From assembly GCF_016097555.1 (NCBI RefSeq), contig NC_054706.1, forward strand, positions 27,610,282-27,674,281: DNA of 64,000 bases, given 5' to 3'. Positions within the stretch are counted from its first letter, which is position 1, and each line of letters opens with the position of its first letter. The notes under the pieces are model-generated. The model saw only the letters and a list, made by a program, of their open reading frames with translations. It did no database searches and was not told the origin of the DNA. Position numbers and translations under genes: made by a program. This DNA comes from Gigantopelta aegis. Lineage: Eukaryota; Mollusca; Gastropoda; Neomphalida; Peltospiridae. Positions 54,601 through 64,000 of the stretch are shown here, in pieces.

Positions 54601-57600
54601 GTTTTATTTTAAAACATTTTGTTGTTTAATATGACATATTGCATTTGTACAAAACTATATGCAATACATATGCCTTTTGAGGTATACACTATATTAGGTT
54701 GCACTGTAGAAACAACAGTTTCAGTGAGGTTGTCAGTTTATGTCAGAATACATCAGATCCTGGTTGTCATAAAGACACATAGATGGACACTTTTTGAAAA
54801 ATGTATGTTATCAGTATAGGTAGTACTAAAGCAAATAACTTCCGGCTGGGTCAAAGTTCGAGGTGCACCGAACTTTTGATAGAGAAGTGAACACCACAAG
54901 TCCTGTGATTGGTTATAAATGTGAGTGTGTTGGTTGTAAAAAATAATAGTTTCATCTGGGTAAAAAAAATATGCAATTTTATTTCATCTAGCACCAATGT
55001 GTCAAGTAGCCTTGTGCTTGAAACATGTATGGGGTACCTGTAAAAACACGTACTAGAATTTTGTGCGGAACTAGGGTAGTCATAGATGCTACCCCTTATC
55101 TCAGAAACGAGCAGCTTGACCACCCCCCCCCCCCCCCCACATTTTTTTCTGAATCACTTTAAGTGTGTAAAGTCACCTGAAACAAACCAAATGAACTGAA
55201 AAGGTCGAATCAGATGGAATGTAACGTCAGCAGGTGAACTGTAAGGTCACCTAAAACAACTTAATTCTTGAAATTGACGGAGCGAGAGACAACTCCCATT
55301 CAAAATACACAGTATGCTTTCTGATCATTGGGTTCATGAGCAGCTCTTGCTTTCCATCTTTAAGTTAATACAATTAATATCATCAATGCCTGTGATCTAT
55401 TATTGCTTCTCAGTGTTAAGTTTTTGCATTCCATCTTTTGGTTAATACAATTAATATCAATGCCTGTGTTCTATTACTGCCTCTCGGTGTCAAGCTTTTG
55501 CTTTTCATCTTGAAGTTAATACAGTTAATATCCTAAAGAAATGTTTTATTTAACGACGCACTCAACACATTTTATTTACGGTTATATGACGTCAGACATA
55601 TGGTTAAAGACCACACAGATATTGAGAAAGGAAACCCGCTGTCGCCACTTCATGGGCTATACTTTCCGATTAGCAGCAAGGGAGCTTTTATATGCACCAT
55701 CCCACACACAGGGTAGTACATACCACGGCCTTTGATATACCAGTCGTGGTGCACTGGCTGGAACTAGAAATAACCCAATGGGGCCACCGACGTGGATCCA
55801 CCCCACACCGACCGCGCATTGAGCGATCAATGCCTGTGTTCTATTATTGCTACTCGGTGTCAAGCTTTTGCTTTCTATCTTTAAGTTAATACAATTATAC
55901 CAATGCCTGTGTTCTGTTATTGCTTCTCAGTGTCAAGCTTTTGCTTTTCATCTTTAAGTTAATACAGTCATGTCAATGCCTGTGTTCTATTATTGCTTCC
56001 CAGTGTCAAGCTTTTGCTATCCATCTTTAAGTTAATACAATTATATCAATGTCTGCGTTCTGTTATTGCTTCTCAGTGTCAAGCCTTTGCTTCAAGATTA
56101 ACAGATGAGAAGCAAAGATTGCTTCCAACTCCTCTAAAACTAATTTCGAGCATAATTAGTTTCTTTCCCCTTCCGTGGAGACATTCATTGTATGTACTGT
56201 CCTCTTTATTGTAGTTCTTCCATATTTGCTTTTTTAATGTGACAACTTTAAAGGGAAACTCCTGTTTCCATTGTAAGAAGTTTTCGACTAACAGATCCTT
56301 TTTGTTGACTAAAATTAAGTATTAAATATATTTTCTTGTTTAGACTATCAATGTCTGTACGAACTAGGAGCTTGTTGTCGTCTTAATGTTTGTAGTAGCC
56401 CAAACAGGATTTTACCTTCCGACAATATTTTGTATGTACGAAAAAATATATATCATATATATCATAAAGAAAATAAACACTGACTCTTACACACACACGA
56501 CCACAAACACACTGTAAATACTAAATTGATATTTAAAGAAGAAAATGTATTTATTTTGTAATTTTAGTCGTCAAAAAGACTGTTAGGCGAAAATATCTTA
56601 CAATGGCTGCAAACTCAGGACAGTCCCTTTAAACATTACAGTAACATAATTTTTTTATATGAATAGTCACTGAACGAGGTTAAATAGTCAAAACGTAGCT
56701 GACAACATGTTAATTATATTTAGCACTCATGTAGCTTTACGTACAAAATTCTCCAAGCATTAAGTATATGGACCAGTTTGATTCGATTTTAAAACCAATT
56801 TTTGACTATGAGGACATATTAAATATGAGGAAAATATATTACAATACTATGTTATATTTACCCCATGTATTGCTTTAAGTGACTCGAGTTGCGTTCCATT
56901 TTCACTTTCGTAAATCTGGGCATATCGATTGAGTCTGTCGAATTCCAACAAGTAAATGGCAGGAATGGTACTCAGAAGATAACAGAAAAAACAGAGACAG
57001 AACCTGAAAATAACAAGTAAGTAAAACTGAACATATGAACACATTCTGTAATAAAGTTCTAGTTATAGCTTTATGCTTTTCCATTAGTAGCTTGTTGCTG
57101 TTGCTGTTGTTGTTGTTGCTGTCGTTGCTGCTTCAGTTGCTCCTGCTGTTGCTGTCGCTGCTGCTGCAGTTGCTGTTGCTGCTGCTGTTGTTGTTGCTTC
57201 TGCTGTTGTTGTTGCTTCTGCTGTTGTTGTTGCTATTGTCGTTGTCGTTGTCGTTGTTGGGTGTGGCTTTTTTTTTAGGTTTTTTTCAGGGGTTTTTTGG
57301 GGGGGATTTGCTGTTTTTGGTTTGGGTTGTTTTTGGGGGTTGGGGTGTGTGTTTGGAGTCATTATTGACTTACTTTTGTTGAAGTGTATGTGTGTGTCTG
57401 TACATTTCAGAAATTTGATATATGTGTATCCATGTATAAGTTTGTGTTTGCATTCGAACGAGCATGCGGTCGTGTGTTTGCCTAAATGTTAAGCTCATTG
57501 ATGTAAATTCAGTGTTTTTGTTTTGCTGACGATTCATGATCAAAAAATATTTTATTATCAGCGCTGCCAAACACGGAGACCTAGAGGAACACACACGAAC

Positions 57601-57659
57601 ATATATATTCACCTAAGTTCATATTTCACCTGCTAACGGACTTGTAACAAAGAATTAAT

Positions 57660-57697
<38 letters not shown>

Positions 57698-59451
57698 ACA
57701 CGCATACACCCAGCGCAACAAAATACCCAAGCCATTGGATGTCTAAGAAAGGGACAAACTTACGTAAAACTCGTATAATAACATTCTGCCTAATCACCAT
57801 TCACAATCATCACTGACGAATATCACACCACGCATTCTCTTTTCGGTGATTTACAATATCACTTATATCGCACAATGACTAACTGAACGACATAATAACC
57901 GAACTGTCACATGTTTTGGTTGATAACCACACCAACTGATTTACCACACACTGGCGTACAATACACCGTCTGACTTAACACATAGTAACAATTCACTGAC
58001 TGACTTACCAAACACTGATTATCATAGTGACTTCACGACGCAGTAACTTACTGCTCATTGACTTACCAAACACTGATTATCATAGTGACTTCACGCAGTA
58101 ACTTACTGCTCATTGACTTACCAAACACTGATTATCATAGTGACTTCACGCACTAACTTACTCCTTCTTGACTTACCAAACACTGATTATCATAGTGACT
58201 TCACGCAGTAACTTACTGCTCCTTGACTGACCAAACATTGATTATCACACAGTGGTTTAATGCATTGTAACTTACTACTCACTGACTTGCCATACAATGA
58301 TAATCACACAATGACTTAACACACTTTAACTTACCGCTCATATCATACACTGACTTACCAAATACTGATTAACACACAATGACTTAACACACTGTAACTT
58401 ACTACTCACTGACTTACCATACACCGTCTGATCAAACTCTGATTATCACACAATGACTTAACATATAGTAGCTTACCACTCACTGACTTACTATACACCG
58501 TCTGATCAAACACTGATAATCACACAATGACTTAACACTGTAACTTACCATTCACTGACTTACCATACACAGTTTGACCAAACACTTATTATCACACAAT
58601 GTCTTAACACACTAATTTACCACTCACTGACTTACTATATATTGTCTCATCAAACACTGGTTATCACATGATGACTTAGCACACAGCAACTTTGTACTTA
58701 CCATATACTGAATCACCAAACACTGATTATCACACAGTGAAATAACACAGTAATTCACTACTCGCTTACTTATTATATACTGAATTACCAAACACTCATT
58801 ACCACACGATGACTTAGCACATTAACTTACTGCTTGCTGATTACCATACATGTCTGATCAAACGCTGATTATCACACAGTAACTTGCCATACAATGACTT
58901 GCGATTTGCCACATGGTTTTACTGGCGACCACACAAACTGACTTAACACACATAGACGCACTACACTCCGTCTTACCACACATCAACACACATGGATACT
59001 CAGCACTGATTTCTAACATGGGCATTTGGCAAAATAGTGACTGATTCAATTAATCTCGGTCTAGTTTTCGTCTATAGGAGAACAGCCACTCCCGAGGAGA
59101 TAATTTACTGGACAATACAGATGATCCTTCCCGCACCGCCAAAAAAGAGGACCGCTACTCCCAGACTAAATGGCACACTAACACACTACCTGTCACACTA
59201 ACTTACCATGCGTTTTCTACCCCCTTTCGTTTAACTACGGTGTAGATAGTCTCGAGAACTTGAATCCCAGGAAGCATAAGAAACAGCCAAAACAGTGACT
59301 GCTGTTTGGCGGACCACACGCGCCAATAAGCCAGGATGGTGTGTATTAACAGAAACAGGCGAACTGTCAGGGCCATGAAAATATTTTTTGTTTTATTCAG
59401 GCACCACAGTTTAATCCTTCTCTTACTGGATATGTTGTCGTTTTGTTTCAT
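50936..59451 (-). CDS. TMEM26: TMEM26-like multi-pass membrane protein, gene C (three exons)
   Basis: Coding exons on the minus strand are 59207-59451, 56862-57003 and 50936-51625. They join to 1077 nt, giving 358 residues and a TAG stop, close to the length of vertebrate TMEM26. The N-terminal 25 residues are basic and longer than in A and B. Then come VRLFLLIHTILAYWRV, a second hydrophobic segment, ENAW-F over the first splice, TIPAIYLLEFDRLNR, an NGT sequon, [39 protein letters not shown], a 30-residue Lys/Arg/Ser-rich loop absent from A and B, FLLQDGPYLSVRL, FKNIFVIILLIYRLLVL, and an acidic Asp/Glu/Asn-rich tail. The ATG at 59449-59451 is the first in frame. It is the most divergent and most vertebrate-like member of the cluster. 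Confidence 0.88.
51720..52744 (-). repeat. Minisatellite of 3' splice-site copies in intron 2 of gene C
   Basis: Basic unit about 31 bp: on the sense (minus) strand TTTCAGGTGACCTTACAG then TTCATCTGGTTTG. More than a dozen units keep TTTCAGGTGACCTTAC, against TTTCAGGTGACCTTACCGTT at the true exon 3 start. Variant units alternate (GGTCAAACTAAATGAATTG) and give longer higher-order periods. A C tract and unique piece at 51840-51945 interrupt it. It resumes at 55166-55258 after a 2.4-kb insertion. Confidence 0.93.
52745..55165 (+). mobile_element. 2.4-kb insertion bounded by ~340-bp direct repeats (fossil)
   Basis: Direct repeats 52745-53077 and 54819-55165 share GGTAGTACTAAAGCAAATAA, CTTCCGGCTGGGTCAAAGTT and end TTCACTTTAAGTG or similar. 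TGTA stands outside both ends (52741-52744 and 55166-55169), and the minisatellite continues across, so the whole block was inserted as one. The interior is AT-rich and noncoding. Terminal direct repeats plus a solo copy at 34528 recall LTR-type or Penelope-type behaviour, but TG..CA ends, primer-binding site and polypurine tract are not seen. Family unknown. Confidence 0.6.
55166..55258 (-). repeat. Continuation of the splice-site minisatellite
   Basis: AAAGTCACCTGAAACAAACC and AAGGTCACCTAAAACAAC are the last units of the array on the far side of the insertion. Confidence 0.85.
55330..56092 (+). repeat. About 73-bp minisatellite, split by a SINE
   Basis: About eight units containing ATCAATGCCTGTGTTCTATT, ATTGCTTCTCAGTGTCAAGC and TTTGCTTTCCATCTTTAAGT. 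The SINE at 55537-55826 interrupts a unit. Lies in intron 2 of gene C. Confidence 0.92.
55537..55826 (-). mobile_element. tRNA-derived SINE, head truncated
   Basis: Same family as 1129-1441 with a nearly complete body and tail. The first 30 bp of the tRNA-like head are missing. No clear target duplication. Confidence 0.85.
56248..56632 (+). mobile_element. TTAA-targeted MITE (copy 7)
   Basis: TTAA at 56248 and 56629, ends TTAAAGGGAAACTCCTG and CAAACTCAGGACAGTCCC. Interior diverged, with TTTTGTATGTACGAAA in place of the central palindrome. Confidence 0.8.
56862..57003 (-). CDS. TMEM26: Gene C exon 2
   Basis: After TTTTCAG the G completes Trp82. It encodes FCLCFFCYLLS, TIPAIYLLEFDRLNR and an NGT sequon, ending AIHG before GTAAAT. 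Same 142-nt length as in gene B. Confidence 0.92.
57083..57265. repeat. Mixed GTT/GCT trinucleotide repeat
   Basis: GTTGCTGTTGTTGTT-type triplets in intron 1 of gene C. The poly-Leu frame on plus and Ala/Thr frame on minus are artefacts. A T- and G-rich run follows to 57350. Confidence 0.95.
57266..57775. other. Intron 1 of gene C, middle part
   Basis: T/G-rich run, unique AT-rich sequence, and a (CA)n tract at 57663-57692. No gene. Confidence 0.5.
57890..58990 (-). repeat. Minisatellite rich in 5' splice-site copies, intron 1 of gene C
   Basis: Units of about 53 bp and diverged derivatives. On the sense (minus) strand they contain GGTAAGTCAGTG or GGTAAGTTAC and GATAATCAGTGTTTG. About eleven exact GGTAAGT words occur, plus CAGTAAGTTA variants. 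The real exon 1 donor at 59206 reads GCATG|GTAAGTTAGTG, closely similar. The purest part is 58000-58225; elsewhere the array is decayed. Confidence 0.88.
59060..59166 (+). repeat. Unit related to the 24.1-kb repeat
   Basis: ACAGCCACTCCCGAGGAGAT, TTTACTGGACAATACA and CCGCACCGCC correspond in order to ACAGCCACTCCCAAGAAGAT, TTTACTGGACAACACA and GCACCGCCC at 24130-24260. Lies in intron 1 of gene C, 40 bp from the exon 1 donor. Confidence 0.65.
59207..59451 (-). CDS. TMEM26: Gene C exon 1
   Basis: ATG at 59449-59451. Encodes MKQNDNISSKRRIKLW, a first membrane segment with IHTILAYWRV, a second one with FWLFLMLPGI and KGVENAW. The donor TG|GTAAGT splits Trp82, as in A and B. Confidence 0.9.
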
Positions 59452-59564
59452 TGTCAATGGTATTTGTCAAACGATGATTTCTGAAAGACTATTAAAAAAG
59501 TGTTATGAGTGTCTTGCACTTTTATTAAAATGCTTCCGAATCTTGCTGATTTAGTAGATTTAGA

Positions 59565-59935
59565 GTAATATCTTTAGGAAGTTACTGTTGCTGTTGAATA
59601 TCTTTTGAACGAAATCAATACACGCACATACGGGAAACAAAATACACAACACTTTAGAAAATTGTATTTTCCAATTTGACAAACTTGAATTACAAATTGC
59701 TGATATCGTACTGGTTACTCCGAGCTGAATTGTAAAGCAACAAAATTAATATACATCTGGCAGCATCTTTTAATATCTTAAGGAAGTTACTGTTGCTGTT
59801 GAATATATTTTTTAACGAAATCAATACACGCACATATGGGAAACAAAATACACAACACTTTAGAAAATTGTATTTTCCAGTTTGACAAACTTGAATTACA
59901 AATTGCTGATATCGTACTGGTTACTTATATGAAAG
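59565..59935 (-). repeat. About 203-bp tandem duplication in the 5' flank of gene C
   Basis: AGGAAGTTACTGTTGCTGTT, AACGAAATCAATACACGCAC and TTGCTGATATCGTACTGGTT occur at 59576-59720 and 59780-59925 with few differences. The first copy starts about 120 bp upstream of the start codon, so it may duplicate promoter sequence. Confidence 0.92.
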
Positions 59936-60720
59936 ATGTCCATGGTCTGGGAGACAATTTGTGTAAACAACATAGGTGATATATCGAAATAATTAAGTTC
60001 ATACAGGAAAATGGTGTGTGAAATCACTGTGGTAACCGAATAATGTTGAAATTGACCCTAGGCATTTGAACGCTGTTGAAAGTGTCTGTGGCTGTCTGAA
60101 TATTTTTAAAATTCACTGTGGTACACTGAATGTTGTTCAAACTGTGAATTCCCAGTGGAGTTGAATATGACTTTCACCTCGAATGGTGTTGAAATTTTGA
60201 ATTACGAATGGTGTTGAAATTGTGAATTTCGAATGGTGCTGAAATTGTGAATTTCGAATCGTGTTGAAATTGTGAATTCCGAATGGTGTTGAAATTATGA
60301 ATTCCGAATGGTGTTGATTGTCACATTCACATCTGAATGGTTTAAAAATTGTGAATTCCGACTACTCCTGAATATCACTTTCACATCTTAAGGGTGTTGA
60401 AATTCCGACTTTCACTTCTGACTGGTGTTCAAAGTGACTTTCACCTGCAAGTATCTGTGGCCTTTGAGAATAGCGTTGAAAGTGGTTTTGGTCTCCGAAT
60501 TGTGTTTGGAATGACTATCACATTTGAATAAATGACGAAAGTAACCTTCAGTCTTGAGGATGGTGTTAAAGATAAACTTCCACCTCAGAATGATGCTTCC
60601 AATGGCTGTGACAGTCGAATGGTGCTTGTAGTGATTTTGGCCTCCGAATGGTATTGAAACGGTCTCTTCTAAGGTGACAGTGGCCCCTCGAAAGGTGTCG
60701 GAGCTGAACCTGAGTTACGA
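59936..60720. repeat. GAATGGTGTTGAAATTGTGA minisatellite and degenerate flanks
   Basis: Units of about 25-27 bp are clear at 60175-60320 and fade into GTTGAAA/GAATGGTG words from 60040 to 60670. Confidence 0.8.
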
Positions 60721-61440
60721 TCTTTGCGTGCGAGTCGTGTCTTTCTAATCTCACTTATCCTAGGCCAGACAATGCACTGTCTCGGCTTTACCTCCTCGCC
60801 TCAACAGATAATACACAGTGCATTCTAGGTGCTCATTCGGCCACTGAATCCATGGCCAAAAAACCCCCCAGATACTATACTTTTGTGGTCCGTTTTTTAT
60901 AGCCTGCTATTGTTGAGCTGTCAAATATTAATATCTTGTCAAACACACCACTTTTGTAGGTGGACGGGTCTGAAACCAGCATGTGAACTTGATAACAAAC
61001 AAAAATCGCTCAATTTACCGTGTGGTTGGGCACACATCGGAACTGAAAAGAAAACAAAGCCAATTGCAAAATTAGACGCTAAACAAAGTAATCTTATATT
61101 CTCAGCGTTGGTCGGGGAGAGAAGGGGGAGTGCGTTGCTCTTGTTAATAAATATTGACGAGTAATGACATTTGATATGGAGTATTAGAATGAGGTACTAT
61201 GTTTAAAGGTACTTAACCGTCTAACAACAATGAATAGCAAATCTCACCTAAAAAAAAAAATTATAAAAAATTAATTACTTAAAATATCTCCATAAAAGAA
61301 CCCCAGATACGAGCTCTTAGCGGAATTGCCGATCTTTAATGAGCAGGGCAATCACGAGGTCCGTGACGTCAGAGACGCGTCGCTTGATCTGACGCCTTAC
61401 ACTTAAAAGCATTAGTCCGTACCACTCATAAAGAATCTAA
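60721..61440. other. Intergenic, nothing recognised
   Basis: AT-rich with an A tract at 61250. Open frames (up to 111 codons at 60829-61164) lack any domain or conserved motif. Confidence 0.4.
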
Positions 61441-61459
61441 GACTTGCACAGCTTACCAA

Positions 61460-61765
61460 AACAATGAGTGTTCGTTCGCAAAACGTTTTGCCGTATCAAT
61501 ATGAGCTGTTAGTAAATGAAGAAAAGACACACATTTACTTACAACAGTGATACTGAAGAAAAAAAACGGATAGCGAGTCGGAGGGTGGAGAAACTGATGG
61601 TGCAGACCAGACCGGTCGACCAATTTACAGCCCGGAGCCCGAAAGTAACCCGGAGACAAAACCAAAACTCGGATGCTAATGCCAAGGTGTATACTGTTCA
61701 TATTTAGCATAAAGATACACCTCGATATGATGTATTTAAATATGTAAAAAAATATAAATGTAGGA
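61460..61765 (+). pseudogene. Relic with SVRSQNVLPYQY start, unidentified
   Basis: An ATG at about 61465 opens MSVRSQNVLPYQYELLVNEE. Further on, frames with TYNSDTEEKK and IYSPEPESNPET appear. The start recalls the N-terminus of proteins with a P2X7-like C-terminal zinc domain, which are often carried in repeats, but this is only an impression. The last 150 bp (from CCAATTTACAGCCCGGAGCC to ATGATGTATTTAAATATGT) recur inverted at 62770-62960 and 62575-62705. Confidence 0.35.
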
Positions 61766-61849
61766 CCAAAAAAAATTGGGGTTTTTTTTTAGAAAATATC
61801 GCATTTTTTTTATGTTCGGGCTGTACATAATGAAATCTGTATGCACAGT

Positions 61850-62200
61850 GTAAACAAACGCTCTAATTTACGACAAGGCGCTTCACTTTCATTAACATGG
61901 CTTGTAAAACAACATAAATGACTTGAGAGTATAATCAACTTTTAAACTAAATATATTTCTATTTGCATCAATAGAACGAAATGGGGTTATAGTATTTTTC
62001 TCTCATAAAAAAAGTAGCATATTATTAGGCCTATTGGTAGGGTGCGTTAGAGTAAAAACGACCACTCACGATACCCAAGTGATAATTTTCTTTTCTTTGG
62101 TACTACGTAATTGGTCAGTTTTTGTAATTTTAGATGGGAAAGTCTACTTAATCAAGGGTTTTACAGCATTATTTACAGTAATGAAGCAGGGCGGCTGATA
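61850..62200. repeat. Dispersed repeat, partner of 31300-31610
   Basis: Shares GTAAAACAACATAAATG, GATAATTTTC and ATTATTTACAGTAATG in the same order. It is interspersed with unrelated sequence. Confidence 0.5.
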
Positions 62201-62574
62201 ATGTCCATTAACATTGTACTATAGTCGCGACAGGTTACGCCACAATACCCTGTGATCTAAAAAAACTGGCACGTATTTTGTGCGTATGTCTAGACCGTGG
62301 TAATCACTTACCTGGTCGATACCCTGCAATTTACACCTGCCAATCAGGAATCACATGTGCAGGCCACGGAAAGAAAGGACCAATTAACTAAAATAACACT
62401 CCGATTCTCAAGTCAGCCCGTGGATGAAACATAATAGTTATTTCGACACCGACAGTAGTGGTTTATTTTGTATTGAACTTCGTGTTGCTTTGGGGCTTCG
62501 GGCGATGAGGAACGTTTTTGTGACGTATTCCGCCCGAAGATTAAAAACATTATTTAAAATTATTATTGTTTTCT

Positions 62575-62710
62575 ACACATTTTTTAAAAACATATTTAAA
62601 TACATCGTACTGAGATGTATCCTCATGCCAAATCCCATGTTTGTATATGCCATATTTAATTACTTATTGACGTTTCCTTCTTCGGACGGCGAATACAGAT
62701 TTTGTTATGT
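62575..62710 (-). repeat. Third copy of the GATGTATTTAAATATGT unit
   Basis: On the minus strand GGCATGAGGATACATCTCAG and TACGATGTATTTAAATATGT match the ends of the units at 61600-61760 and 62770-62960. Confidence 0.5.
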
Positions 62711-62769
62711 AGGCCTACAGCCCATACATGAAAAATCTCTTTTTTTCCAAAAAAATAAATAAATAAAAA

Positions 62770-63085
62770 ATTCTACATTTTTTGTTTTAACATATATAAA
62801 TACATCATGCTGAGGTGTATCTTTGTGCCAAATATGTACAATGTACACCTCGGCATTCGCAACAGAGTACTGTTTTTGTCTCTCCGGTAACGTTCGGGCT
62901 CCGGGCTGTAAATAGGCTGACACCAAAGTACTATGCGGTGTTGGGTCCAATCATTTCTTTTGCGATAAAATACACGCGTCTTTCTTCGGATACAATACTT
63001 TGGAAAACCATAAAAAGACAATCCCGATCGTTTAAAACTGTTTATTTTTACACCCAAAGGCCGCGCAGTACGGCACTGTTGGACT
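62770..63085 (-). pseudogene. THAP-domain relic
   Basis: On the minus strand near 63075 one frame reads VPYCAAFGCKN, and the next piece, in another frame, reads SFKRSGLSFYGFPK and RNDW before PIYSPEPER. C-x4-C near the N-terminus, then FxxFPK and a Trp, is the order of a THAP zinc-binding domain. The C-x2-H part is not found. THAP domains occur in P-element transposases and in host proteins; which this was cannot be told. A frame break lies near 63040. Confidence 0.5.
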
Positions 63086-63359
63086 GAAAAGATCGTAAGC
63101 CCCCTTACTCCATATATAAACAGTTAACAACAATGGAAGAGTACACGCGGCTCTGACGTCACTTCCCTTTTTTTTCCGAACGCTCACGAAGAAATATGCA
63201 TAAATCGTACTTTGATACTGATTAGCGTAATTTCTTCATTTTAAGTTAACTACACGTATTTTATTGTTATAAAGTTATTTGTATATTATTTTTTTATATC
63301 ATTTTTCTTTTAAAATGAGCTATAATATGGTCACGTGTCATGTTTCCTTTAATATAAAA
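63086..63359. other. Intergenic, nothing recognised
   Basis: AT-rich unique sequence. Confidence 0.4.
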
Positions 63360-63486
63360 ACCAGTCGTGGGGCACTGGTTTGGACTAGGGGGACAGTCAG
63401 AGAATGGGTCTTGCCGAGGGCGGATTGATCCTGAGACCAAAGTACTCAGACGAGCGCTCTACCAACTGAGCTAAATCCCGTCCCAT
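63360..63486 (-). mobile_element. SINE head fragment with tRNA-like sequence
   Basis: Minus strand: GGGACGGGATTTAGCTCAGT, TGGTAGAGCGCTCGTCTGAG and CAGGATCAATCC, then CCAGTGCCCCACGACTGGTT. The A box is close to a real tRNA, but the arms do not continue as a mature tRNA and the SINE body follows. Confidence 0.75.
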
Positions 63487-63534
63487 CTGCCATCTACAAA
63501 TTCGGTCGGCACTATAGAAACTTAAAAAAAACGA

Positions 63535-63734
63535 NNNNNNNNNNNNNNNNNNNNNNNNNNNNNNNNNNNNNNNNNNNNNNNNNNNNNNNNNNNNNNNNNN
63601 NNNNNNNNNNNNNNNNNNNNNNNNNNNNNNNNNNNNNNNNNNNNNNNNNNNNNNNNNNNNNNNNNNNNNNNNNNNNNNNNNNNNNNNNNNNNNNNNNNNN
63701 NNNNNNNNNNNNNNNNNNNNNNNNNNNNNNNNNN
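63535..63734. other. Assembly gap (200 N)
   Basis: A run of 200 undetermined bases, the usual size of a scaffold gap of unknown length. Confidence 0.99.
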
Positions 63735-64000
63735 TGTTGTCACACTGAGTTAAAATTAAAATATAATATAGTCCAAGGATAAAGAAGTAACATATTACAA
63801 ATCAAATTGAAAACAGACTAATGGATGTTGGCGCAATAATGTTCAACAGTACTGGTATATACCATTCAAAACAGTAGGGAACCTGAACAATTAATGTTAG
63901 ACCGAACATACGTTTTGATCACAGACATCCTAGTAAAGAACGTTCAGGTCTCTTTATCGACACACCGAAACGCATTCCATAGTTTGCACATGTATCACGC
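63735..64000. other. Sequence after gap, nothing recognised
   Basis: AT-rich, no gene or repeat seen. Confidence 0.4.

Noticed and set aside
52745-55165. Typical LTR retrotransposon
   Set aside because: Direct repeats exist, but no TG..CA ends, primer-binding site, polypurine tract or coding relics are seen, so I left the family open.
57035-57382. 115-codon Leu-rich frame and the opposite Thr/Ala frame
   Set aside because: Produced by the GTT/GCT trinucleotide repeat and T/G-rich run in intron 1 of gene C.
63360-63486. True tRNA gene
   Set aside because: The A and B boxes are present but the sequence does not close an acceptor stem and runs on into a SINE body. The same holds for 26614, 44265 and 47038.
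63522-63743. Frame across the N run
   Set aside because: An assembly gap; no sequence is known.

Overview
This is eukaryotic, AT-rich, repeat-laden intronic and intergenic DNA, most likely from a mollusc. The reasons are the absence of any bacterial-style gene layout, spliced genes with GT..AG introns of 1-11 kb, and many copies of tRNA-derived SINEs of a kind I associate with mollusc genomes (heads with a TAGCCCAGTGG-type A box and a GGATCGATCC-type B box, tails ending near CGTTAAATAAAACA). I cannot name the species from sequence alone.

The only host genes I can support form a small cluster of TMEM26-like multi-pass membrane proteins. All use the same three coding exons: exon 1 splits a Trp codon as TG|GTAAG, exon 2 is about 142-145 nt, and exon 3 begins GTG ACC TTACC. 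Gene A is on + (3154-16671, exons at 3154-3347, 14058-14202, 16120-16671) and has a frame difference near its 3' end. Gene B is on - (29326-42313; 273 aa) and converges on A. Gene C is on - (50936-59451; 358 aa). Between B and C lies a broken copy of exon 1 on + (47770-48425). The 5' flank of A (about 2555-3110) recurs inverted at 44505-45118, so A and B are probably the products of an inverted duplication.

Almost everything else is mobile or tandemly repeated DNA. It includes a hAT element (6008-9692) with a Tc1 element nested in it (6661-8158), a second near-identical Tc1 copy (18641-20107), a different Tc1 family (11732-13316) nested in a 160-bp tandem repeat, and seven copies of a TTAA-targeted MITE. 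There are also hAT-like foldback elements (22278-22938 with a perfect 8-bp target duplication; 45139-46472 with GATTAC-rich ends), Harbinger-like pieces, two LINE remnants, about ten SINE pieces, a possible solo LTR, and a 2.4-kb insertion bounded by direct repeats. Nested insertions allow relative dating in several places.

The most unusual structure is in gene C. The minisatellite that fills part of intron 2 next to exon 3 is built from the gene's own 3' splice site (TTTCAG|GTGACCTTAC on the sense strand). The minisatellite in intron 1 next to exon 1 is full of GGTAAGT 5' splice-site copies resembling the exon 1 donor. The broken exon 1 copy at 48 kb also carries a 99-bp triplication that includes its donor, and gene A has a 30-bp array ending just upstream of exon 3. 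Splice junctions in this gene family look like repeated seeds of tandem amplification, leaving many decoy splice sites in the pre-mRNA.
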